Assembly: GCA_002295885.1 (NCBI GenBank)
Contig: DBGM01000037.1
Location: 1,221-6,424, forward strand
Length of the DNA stretch: 5,204 nt
Source of the DNA: Phycisphaerales bacterium UBA854
GTDB taxonomy: Bacteria; Planctomycetota; Phycisphaerae; Phycisphaerales; SM1A02
Direction: 5' to 3'
Program-made: the position numbers and the translations under genes
Shown here: one piece after another, positions 1-5,204 of the stretch
How the letters are laid out: every line of letters begins with the position of its first letter
Position numbering within the stretch: position 1 is the first letter of the stretch
The notes under the pieces: generated by a model
Seen by the model: the letters and a program-made list of their open reading frames with translations, nothing else
What the model was told of the DNA's origin: nothing
Databases searched by the model: none

Positions 1-1479
1 CCCGTCCGCGACCGGATCACCTCGGAGCGGGTGTCCGCAACCTACGCGGTATCCCAGGCCTTCAGCAACCTTGCCGACCGCTTTCGGGCCATGGGCTCCA
101 GCGTCTTCAAGGACAAGGCCCGCGACGTGCTGGATCTGGAACGTCGGGTCATCGACCACCTGCTCGGAGGCTCCCAGGATCGGCTGGAGCAGGTCGCCGA
201 GCCGGTGGTGATCGTCACCCACGAGATGACCCCGATGCAGGCGGCGTCGCTGCACGAATCGCAGGTGATCGGGCTGGCTTCCGACTTCGGGGGACGGACC
301 GACCACACCTCGATCGTCGCGGCCGCGCTGGGCATGCCGGTGGTGGTCGGCTGCCAGTTCCTCACCGAGTACGTCGACGAGGGGGACACGGTGATCCTCG
401 ACGGCAACACCGGAACGGTGATCGTGCAGCCCGACGAGGACACGATCGAGCAGTACCGCCGTCGCGTCCGTCGTCAGGAAGAGACGCTCTCGAGCATCAT
501 TGCCGCGTCCGATCTCGAATCGGTCACTCTCGACGGGACGCACATCCAGTTGCTCTGCAACATCGAGTTTCCACGGGAGATCGAATCGGTCATCCGTTTC
601 GGCGGCGAGGGAGTGGGGCTGTACCGGACGGAATTCCTCTACCTCGCGAACCGGAGCGATCCCACCGAGGACGAGCTCTACGAGCAGTACGCGCACTGCA
701 TCAAGCTCCTGGACGGCCGTCCGCTGACCGTCCGGACGCTGGATCTCGGTGCCGACAAGTTCACCCAGCAGCAGGCGATCGAGCCGGAACGCAACCCCTT
801 CCTGGGCCTGCGGAGCATCCGCTACAGCCTGCAGCATCTTCCGCAGTTCAAGCGGCAGTTGCGTGCGATTCTGCGGGCCTCCGTGCACGGTCCGCTGAAG
901 ATCATGTTCCCCCTCATCACCACCATGACCGAGCTCAAGCAGGCCAAGCTGGTCCTTGAGGACGCTCGCGAGGAGCTGGAGGAGGAGGGCGTTCCCATCG
1001 GGACCGAGGTTCCCGTGGGGATGATGATGGAGGTGCCCAGTGCGGCCCTGATGGCCTCCAGCTTCGCCCGGGACGTCGATTTCTTCTCGATCGGAACCAA
1101 CGACCTCATCCAGTACACGGTCGCCGTGGACCGCTCCAACCAGCGGGTGGCCAGCCTCTACACGGCCACCAATCCGGGAGTTCTGAGGCTCGTAAAGGCG
1201 ATTCTGAGGGCCGGGAAGCGGCGAAACATCGAGACCAGCCTTTGTGGTGAAATCGCCGGTGATATCACCTACACTATGCTCTTGATAGGACTGGGTCTGA
1301 GGACCCTTTCCCTCGTCCCCGCTCAGGTTCCCCGCGTCAAGCAGGTCATCAGGCGGGTCGACGTGAAGCAGTGCGAACGGCTGGCCAGGAGGGTCGGCTC
1401 ATTTGATTCGGAGCGCAGGACGCTGAAATGTCTCCAGGATGAACTACTCACCGTGCTGCCTGAACTGAGCGGCGACTAA
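1..1479 (+). CDS. ptsI: PTS enzyme I (phosphoenolpyruvate-protein phosphotransferase), 5'-truncated by window edge
   Basis: Cytoplasmic enzyme that autophosphorylates on histidine from PEP and passes the phosphate to HPr, the first step of PTS sugar uptake or of a regulatory PTS. The frame is open from base 1 and the first ten codons already fit the family, so the GTG at 31 is internal and the true start lies upstream; 492 residues are present. Visible in order (window codon numbers): phosphohistidine loop GGRTDHTSI with His102; PEP-binding Arg209 (YRTEF) and Arg245 (TVRTLDLGADKF); metal ligand Glu344 (MMMEVPSAA); Asn367-Asp368 and Arg378 (GTNDLIQYTVAVDR); catalytic Cys415 (SLCGEIAGD). Each lies exactly 87 below the E. 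coli enzyme I numbers as I recall them (His189, Arg296, Arg332, Glu431, Asn454, Asp455, Arg465, Cys502). This implies a nearly gap-free alignment and a full length near 579. The missing part is half of the HPr-binding domain. There is no GAF domain in view, but a PtsP-type N-terminal extension cannot be excluded. An Asp replaces the usual Ser before the active His. Confidence 0.97.
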   Translation, partial: PVRDRITSERVSATYAVSQAFSNLADRFRAMGSSVFKDKARDVLDLERRVIDHLLGGSQDRLEQVAEPVVIVTHEMTPMQAASLHESQVIGLASDFGGRTDHTSIVAAALGMPVVVGCQFLTEYVDEGDTVILDGNTGTVIVQPDEDTIEQYRRRVRRQEETLSSIIAASDLESVTLDGTHIQLLCNIEFPREIESVIRFGGEGVGLYRTEFLYLANRSDPTEDELYEQYAHCIKLLDGRPLTVRTLDLGADKFTQQQAIEPERNPFLGLRSIRYSLQHLPQFKRQLRAILRASVHGPLKIMFPLITTMTELKQAKLVLEDAREELEEEGVPIGTEVPVGMMMEVPSAALMASSFARDVDFFSIGTNDLIQYTVAVDRSNQRVASLYTATNPGVLRLVKAILRAGKRRNIETSLCGEIAGDITYTMLLIGLGLRTLSLVPAQVPRVKQVIRRVDVKQCERLARRVGSFDSERRTLKCLQDELLTVLPELSGD

Positions 1480-1483
1480 GCCC

Positions 1484-1497
1484 CCGGCCACGGCCGG
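1484..1497 (+). other. Short GC hairpin just after the ptsI stop
   Basis: CCGGC-CACG-GCCGG can form a 5-bp stem with a 4-nt loop, starting 4 nt after the ptsI TAA. No run of T follows (the next bases are CAAGCCAGGC), so it is not a standard intrinsic terminator. It could protect the 3' end of the ptsI mRNA or be chance in GC-rich DNA. Confidence 0.3.
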
Positions 1498-1578
1498 CAA
1501 GCCAGGCAGCATCAAACACGAAGCCGGAAGACGGGTTGGAAGCTTCGCAGCTCCCCAGTTCGACCGGCCAACCGACGA

Positions 1579-1589
1579 ACCACGACGTG
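1579..1589. repeat. Direct repeat ACCACGACGTG, copy 1
   Basis: This 11-nt sequence recurs exactly at 1766-1776, 187 nt downstream in the same spacer. Its last nine bases, CACG-A-CGTG, form an odd-centred dyad, the shape expected of a small operator. Function is unknown. Confidence 0.35.
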
Positions 1590-1758
1590 ACGCAGGCCAC
1601 AACCACGCAGGGACATCTCGAGACGCTCATCGAAGCGCCATCCACTCCGCTCGGAGGGATCGCGTCCGGTGCAGCTCCGGGTCCAGCACGCCACCGGGCG
1701 GGGGAACCCCAACTGCAAGGTGCGGCCTTCCACGCGGACTGGGTCGTCGGTCCACCCC

Positions 1759-1766
1759 AGGAAGGA
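1759..1766 (+). promoter_or_regulatory. Ribosome binding site of rne
   Basis: AGGAAGGA lies 7 nt before the GTG at 1774, a strong Shine-Dalgarno at ideal spacing. It is the main reason for choosing this start over the in-frame GTG at 1669 or the ATG at 1813, which has no such motif. Confidence 0.75.
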
Positions 1767-1776
1767 CCACGACGTG
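1766..1776. repeat. Direct repeat ACCACGACGTG, copy 2, ending in the rne start codon
   Basis: Exact second copy of the 11-mer at 1579-1589. Here the dyad extends to CCACG-A-CGTGG (1768-1778) and covers the GTG start codon of rne, between the Shine-Dalgarno and the first codons. A protein or structure binding here could block initiation. This is inference from position and symmetry only. Confidence 0.35.
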
Positions 1777-4389
1777 GCAACCAAGAAGAAAACGGAACAG
1801 CCGGACGAATTGATGGTGGTGAACGACGTTCCCGGCGAGGAATGTCGCATCGCCATCCTGCAGGACGGGCACCTCGAAGAGCTCTACGCTGAGCGTGTCG
1901 CCTCGGCCAGCAGTGTCGGCAACATCTACAAGGGTCGGGTGACCAACGTCGAATCCGCCATCCAGGCGGCATTCGTCGATTTCGGTCACGCCCAGCGAGG
2001 CTTCCTCCACATCTCCGATCTGCACCCCATGTACTTCCCGGGGGGTGGCAAGACGGAGAAGGTCGGCCGCAAGACGGCGCGACGTGACCGCCCGCTGATG
2101 CAGAACTGCCTCCAGCGGGGGCAGGAGATCGTCGTGCAGGTGCTCAAGGAGGGCATCGGCACCAAGGGGCCCACTCTCACCAGCTACCTGTCCATTCCCG
2201 GGCGGATGATGGTGATGATGCCCAACATGGATCGCGTCGGCGTCACCCGGAAGGTCGAGGACGACGATCAGCGTCGCTCGATGCGGGACGTGCTGGACAA
2301 GCTGGATCTGCCCGACAACTTCGGATTCATCCTGCGGACGGCGGGAATGGGCCGGACCAAGCTCGAACTGAAGCGCGATGTGGCCTACCTCACCCGGCTG
2401 TGGAAGGTCATGGAGAAGCGCAACGAGAAGGTGGGAGCCCCGTGCGAGCTGTACACCGAGTCCGATCTGCTGATCCGCACGATCCGCGACGTCCTTCGTC
2501 CCTCGATCAAGGCGGTGGTGGTCGATTCGGATTCCGCACTCGAACGCTGCAATGCGTTCCTGCGGGTCATCGCTCCCCGCTCGGCGCCCCAGGTGATCCG
2601 CTATCGCCGCGGCCTGCCGATCTTCCATGCCTTCAACATCGAGCGGCAGATCGACGTGATCCATCAGCGTGAGGTGCATCTGCCGTCCGGCGGTCGTCTG
2701 GTGATCGACCAGACCGAGGCGCTGGTCGCGATCGACGTCAACTCCGGCCGCAGCCGCTCCGCCAAGGACAGCGAGACCAACGCATTCAACACGAACATGG
2801 AGGCGGCCGACGAGATCTGCCGTCAGCTCCGGCTGCGTGATCTCGGTGGTCTGGTCATCAACGATCTCATCGACATGCGTCACCAGCGTCACCGCCGCCA
2901 GGTGGAGGATCGGTTCACGCAGAACCTCGAACGGGATCGGGCCCGGACCACGACGCTGAAGATCAGTGAATTCGGAATCCTCGAGATGACCCGTCAGCGC
3001 ATGCGTCCGAGCATGCGGATGAGCCACTTCATCGAATGCCCCGGCTGCGCAGGGCAGGGGGAGATCCAGGCGCCAGATTCGGTGGCCACCGACGTGGTCC
3101 GGCAGGTGGGGTACCTCCTGCAGCATCGCGACGTGGCCCGCGTGGAGGTCGTCGTCTCGTCCAAGGTCGCATCCGTGCTGCTCTCGACCCGGCGACGTCA
3201 CCTGACCATTCTGGAGGAGCAGACGGAGAAGCAGGTCGACGTACGGGTCAGCGAGACCATTGCGGCCGATCGCGTCAGCTTCTACGCCTACGATTCGACC
3301 AACACCGATCTCGAACTCGACAAGCTGATCAAGCCGGCCGTTCCCACCATCGACGAACTGGCCGCGGAGGAGTCCCAGCCCGAGGGCGAGGAGTCCTCTG
3401 AGGCGGGGACCGGATCGCGTCGTCGCCGTCGTCGTCGCCGCAGTGCGCCGCCCGCGGACGCCGCGGCCATCGCCTTGTCCGGCGAGTTGATGAAGGAGCT
3501 CGAGGAGCTCGACGAGGAGGCCGACGCCGAGGACATGGAGGTCGTCGACTTCGGAGACGACGAGGAGTCCGGCGAGGGCACCCGCCGCAAGCGACGTCGC
3601 CGTTCACGCGGCCGCCGGGGCCGGGGGCGCAAGTCCGAGGCGAAGGTCGAGATCGAACCGCCCATCGACGCTCCGGCCCGTCTCTACGTGCTCGCCAAGA
3701 AGATCGAGACCGATTCCAAGGAGATCCTCTCGCGGATCGCCGAGTGCGGGGAGGATGTGGTCGGCGAATGGGCCATTAAGAACCACATGTCGATGGTCAC
3801 TCCCGAGCAGGCCGTGATCATCGCCGGCTGGTTCGCCCCGCCGGCCGAGATCGAGGCCGACACGGGCGACGAAAAGCAGGATCAGGGCGACGACTCCGAC
3901 GAGCAGGCACCCAAGCGTCGCCGTCGCCGCCGTCGCCGCCGGGGCTCACGGGGCGAGGGCGAAGCCAAGGAGGCCGACGGAACGTCCACCGAGGACGAGG
4001 ACGGGGAGTCGACGGACGAAGCGCCGCGCAAGAAGCGTCGCCGCCGTTCGCGTCGCCGCCGGAGTTCCCAGGGCGATGGAGACGGCGGCTCCGATCAGAC
4101 CGACGGAGCCAACGGAGAGGAATCGTCGGGAGACGATGATTCCGACGACAAGCCGTCGCGGAAGCGCACCCGCCGGGGATCACGCGGGCGTGGCCGTGGC
4201 CGAAAGTCGCCGGAGTCGAATGCTGGAGACGGTGACGGGACGTCCGAAACCGCCGTCGCCTCCCCCGACCCGGCGCCGGCTCCGGAGTCGACCGAGCCTC
4301 CCAAGCCGAAGCGTCGCACGCTCTACGGAGCCAGTCGACGCGGGGTCTCAAAGTCCGAGGTCGACGCGGCCAAGGAGCAGGGTACGTGA
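1774..4389 (+). CDS. rne: Ribonuclease E/G with long charged tail
   Basis: Endoribonuclease for mRNA decay and rRNA/tRNA processing, 871 residues from GTG 1774. The core (about 1-525) aligns with E. coli RNase E: S1 domain around GNIYKGRV (49-56), 5'-sensor region with Arg188-Thr189 (LRTAG, equivalent to Arg169/Thr170), DNase I-like domain with magnesium ligands Asp321 (AIDVNSGRS, equivalent to Asp303) and Asp364 (VINDLIDM, equivalent to Asp346), and the Zn-link CPGC (422-425) that joins subunits in E. coli. A glycine/lysine-rich stretch (about 90-105) follows the first S1 strands. The tail (about 526-871) alternates acidic and Arg-rich blocks, as expected for RNA binding and degradosome scaffolding, and contains an IF2_N-like module at 635-687. 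No membrane-anchor helix is evident. The start at 1774 is preferred for its Shine-Dalgarno and because the family's usual N-terminus (about VPGEECRIAI) follows closely. A GTG at 1669 would add 35 residues with no family resemblance. rne overlaps dxr by 4 nt. The long tail favours E over G. Confidence 0.96.
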   Translation: MATKKKTEQPDELMVVNDVPGEECRIAILQDGHLEELYAERVASASSVGNIYKGRVTNVESAIQAAFVDFGHAQRGFLHISDLHPMYFPGGGKTEKVGRKTARRDRPLMQNCLQRGQEIVVQVLKEGIGTKGPTLTSYLSIPGRMMVMMPNMDRVGVTRKVEDDDQRRSMRDVLDKLDLPDNFGFILRTAGMGRTKLELKRDVAYLTRLWKVMEKRNEKVGAPCELYTESDLLIRTIRDVLRPSIKAVVVDSDSALERCNAFLRVIAPRSAPQVIRYRRGLPIFHAFNIERQIDVIHQREVHLPSGGRLVIDQTEALVAIDVNSGRSRSAKDSETNAFNTNMEAADEICRQLRLRDLGGLVINDLIDMRHQRHRRQVEDRFTQNLERDRARTTTLKISEFGILEMTRQRMRPSMRMSHFIECPGCAGQGEIQAPDSVATDVVRQVGYLLQHRDVARVEVVVSSKVASVLLSTRRRHLTILEEQTEKQVDVRVSETIAADRVSFYAYDSTNTDLELDKLIKPAVPTIDELAAEESQPEGEESSEAGTGSRRRRRRRRSAPPADAAAIALSGELMKELEELDEEADAEDMEVVDFGDDEESGEGTRRKRRRRSRGRRGRGRKSEAKVEIEPPIDAPARLYVLAKKIETDSKEILSRIAECGEDVVGEWAIKNHMSMVTPEQAVIIAGWFAPPAEIEADTGDEKQDQGDDSDEQAPKRRRRRRRRRGSRGEGEAKEADGTSTEDEDGESTDEAPRKKRRRRSRRRRSSQGDGDGGSDQTDGANGEESSGDDDSDDKPSRKRTRRGSRGRGRGRKSPESNAGDGDGTSETAVASPDPAPAPESTEPPKPKRRTLYGASRRGVSKSEVDAAKEQGT
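3418..4206 (+). repeat. Reiterated Arg-codon (CGT/CGC) modules in the rne tail
   Basis: Runs of CGT/CGC/CGG codons occur at 3418-3441, 3583-3633, 3913-3942, 4027-4062 and 4159-4206. The string CGTCGCCGCCG recurs at 3931, 4036 and 4051. Protein units resemble each other: RSRGRRGRGRKS (611-621), RRGSRGEGEAK (722-732) and RRGSRGRGRGRKS (800-812). This suggests growth by slippage or internal duplication, tolerated in a disordered tail. It is coding low complexity, not a mobile or CRISPR repeat. Confidence 0.6.
3676..3834 (+). other. IF2_N-like module inside the RNase E tail
   Basis: Residues 635-687 form the only globular-looking segment in the tail. The pattern R-L-Y-x-L-A-K at 636-642, D-S-K-E-I-L at 647-652, I-K-N-H-M-S at 668-673 and T-P-E-Q-A at 676-680 matches the N-terminal domain repeat of initiation factor IF2 (R-V-Y-E-L-A-K, S-S-K-E, V-K-x-H-M-S, then an acidic helix). 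It sits between a basic block and an acidic block. Recognition is by eye from remembered family patterns. A role in contacting ribosome, RNA or partner protein is inference. Confidence 0.65.
4372..4377 (+). promoter_or_regulatory. Ribosome binding site of dxr, inside rne
   Basis: AAGGAG lies 8 nt before the GTG at 4386 and within the last codons of rne (Lys-Glu). With the overlapping stop and start this points to translational coupling, and it fixes the dxr start. Confidence 0.8.
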
Positions 4390-5204
4390 GCGAGCCACGC
4401 CGGGTCATTCTGCTCGGTTCCACCGGTTCGATCGGGAACAGCACGCTCGAGGTGGTACGTCATCTCAATCGGGAGCAGGACCGCTTCAACCTGGTCGGGC
4501 TGGCGGTCGCCCGCTCGGCCGACATGGTGCGGAAGCAGGCGGTCGAATTCGACGTCGAGCATGTGGCGATCTGCGATGAACAGGCGGCGGCGGCCATCGA
4601 TGATCGCACCGTGTACATCGGTGATGACGCGGCCGTGCAGCTGGTCGAAGCCGTGGCACGCCCCGGCGATCTGCTGGTGGCGGCCATCGTCGGTGCCGCC
4701 GGGCTTCGGGCCGTGCTGGCCGCGATCCAGCGGGGCTGCGACATCGCATTGGCGAACAAGGAGACGCTGGTCGCCGGCGGTGCCCTGGTGATGCCGCTGC
4801 TGCAGAAGCACGATGTCCAACTGCTTCCCGTCGATTCGGAACATTCCGCCATCTCCCAGTGCCTTCGCAGCAGCCGGTCTCCCCGGGAGATCCGACGGCT
4901 CGTGATCACCGCCTCCGGAGGACCGTTCCGGACCTGGGACGCGGCGAGCATCCGCTCGGCGGGCGTCGAGGAGGCGCTCGCGCATCCGACCTGGACGATG
5001 GGGCGCAAGATCACGATCGATTCCGCCTCGATGATGAACAAGGGGCTCGAGGTCATCGAGGCCCACTGGCTCTTCGGCCTGCCCGCGGATCAGATCGAGG
5101 TGATCGTGCATCCGCAGTCGATCGTGCACAGCTTCGTGGAGTACGTCGACGGATCCGTCCTGGCCCAGTGCGGCCCGCCGGACATGAAGACACCGATCCA
5201 GTAC
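4386..5204 (+). CDS. dxr: 1-deoxy-D-xylulose 5-phosphate reductoisomerase, 3'-truncated by window edge
   Basis: Cytoplasmic NADPH- and divalent-metal-dependent enzyme that converts DXP to MEP, the first committed step of the non-mevalonate isoprenoid pathway and the target of fosmidomycin. 273 residues are visible, out of roughly 380-400 usual for the family. Seen in order: NADPH-binding loop GSTGSIG (11-17); ALANKETLV, a family signature; metal ligands Asp150 and Glu152 (PVDSEHSAI); Ser177 (TASGGPFR); flexible-loop His200 and Trp203 (HPTWTMGRK); Ser213, Asn218, Lys219 and metal ligand Glu222 (DSASMMNKGLE). From Ser177 on, each is 9 below the E. coli number as I recall it (Ser186, His209, Trp212, Ser222, Asn227, Lys228, Glu231), so a 9-residue deletion lies between Glu152 and Ser177. 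The family segment HPQSIVHS and the GPPDMKTPI stretch end the window. All catalytic residues in view are intact. The GTG start overlaps the rne TGA by 4 nt (GTGA), with AAGGAG 8 nt upstream, so co-expression with rne is likely. Confidence 0.97.
   Translation, partial: MSEPRRVILLGSTGSIGNSTLEVVRHLNREQDRFNLVGLAVARSADMVRKQAVEFDVEHVAICDEQAAAAIDDRTVYIGDDAAVQLVEAVARPGDLLVAAIVGAAGLRAVLAAIQRGCDIALANKETLVAGGALVMPLLQKHDVQLLPVDSEHSAISQCLRSSRSPREIRRLVITASGGPFRTWDAASIRSAGVEEALAHPTWTMGRKITIDSASMMNKGLEVIEAHWLFGLPADQIEVIVHPQSIVHSFVEYVDGSVLAQCGPPDMKTPIQY

Larger units (their letters stand above)
1480..1773. other. ptsI-rne intergenic spacer / probable rne leader
   Basis: This 294-nt gap separates the ptsI stop from the preferred rne start. 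It is GC-rich like the genes. I see no tRNA, no convincing intrinsic terminator with a T-tract and no clear -35/-10 pair. Short open frames crossing it have no recognisable protein content. It contains a short hairpin just after ptsI, two copies of ACCACGACGTG, and a second Shine-Dalgarno-like GGAGGG (1653-1658) 10 nt before an in-frame GTG at 1669. In E. coli, rne has a long 5' UTR through which RNase E controls its own mRNA. The spacer could play such a role here, but the sequence alone does not show it. Confidence 0.6.
3349..4386 (+). other. Alternating acidic/basic disordered tail of RNase E
   Basis: Residues 526-871 are almost devoid of hydrophobics except for one helix-prone stretch (about 570-592) and the module at 635-687. 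Basic blocks lie at about 549-556 (eight Arg), 604-620, 714-723 (Lys plus nine Arg), 752-763, 796-811 and 844-860. Between them sit Asp/Glu/Ser/Gly-rich blocks. Arg-rich segments in RNase E tails are known RNA-binding sites, and charge-patterned tails, as in Caulobacter, drive ribonucleoprotein condensates. The same role here is inference. Confidence 0.8.

Noticed and set aside
1258..1269. Perfect 12-nt palindrome GGTGATATCACC
   Set aside because: It lies in the conserved coding sequence just after the ptsI catalytic Cys. About one such palindrome is expected by chance in 5 kb.
1484..1497. Intrinsic terminator after ptsI
   Set aside because: The stem is only 5 bp and no T-tract follows, so it was kept only as a low-confidence hairpin.
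1536..1892. Plus-strand frame of 118 codons across the spacer into rne
   Set aside because: It runs out of frame into the rne coding region, has low-complexity Arg/Gly/Pro content and no good Shine-Dalgarno at its start.
1627..3201. Long open frame on the minus strand (524 codons) opposite rne
   Set aside because: It is antisense to a clearly conserved RNase E core. High-GC coding DNA often leaves long open antisense frames, and its His/Asp/Leu-rich product has no recognisable family pattern.
3418..4062. Short repeated CGTCGCCG strings that could suggest a CRISPR array or tandem-repeat element
   Set aside because: They are Arg codon runs in frame with rne, of irregular spacing and without spacers.
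4323..5129. Minus-strand open frame of 268 codons opposite dxr
   Set aside because: It lies opposite conserved Dxr motifs, has biased composition typical of an antisense shadow and shows no domain.

Overview
This is a high-GC window with three same-strand genes, two of them cut by the window edges. In order they are the 3' part of ptsI (PTS enzyme I), a complete RNase E/G gene (rne) with a long charged C-terminal tail, and the 5' part of dxr (DXP reductoisomerase). All three are identified by conserved active-site motifs, not by length alone. The RNase E core and its Asn-Asp-Leu-Ile-Asp-Met catalytic strand resemble what I recall of planctomycete sequences. I therefore lean towards Planctomycetota (possibly a Phycisphaerae-like lineage), but the window holds no rRNA or other marker to confirm this.

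Layout: 1-1479 is the end of ptsI, missing about 87 N-terminal residues. Positions 1480-1773 form a 294-nt spacer with no convincing gene, a short GC hairpin after the ptsI stop, and two copies of an 11-nt dyad-containing repeat, the second of which runs into the rne start codon. Positions 1774-4389 encode an 871-residue RNase E: a catalytic core (about residues 1-525), then a tail in which acidic and arginine-rich blocks alternate. A compact segment inside the tail (residues 635-687) resembles the N-terminal domain of translation initiation factor IF2. dxr starts at 4386, overlaps the rne stop by 4 nt, and has its Shine-Dalgarno inside the last rne codons.

Function: enzyme I takes phosphate from PEP and passes it to HPr. 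RNase E processes and degrades RNA and usually scaffolds a degradosome through its tail. Dxr makes MEP in the non-mevalonate isoprenoid pathway. The rne-dxr pair looks translationally coupled, while ptsI may or may not share their transcript. The most notable items are the IF2_N-like module inside the RNase E tail and the strongly blocky charge pattern around it, which suggests a ribosome- or condensate-linked RNA decay scaffold. No mobile element, CRISPR array, tRNA or rRNA was seen.
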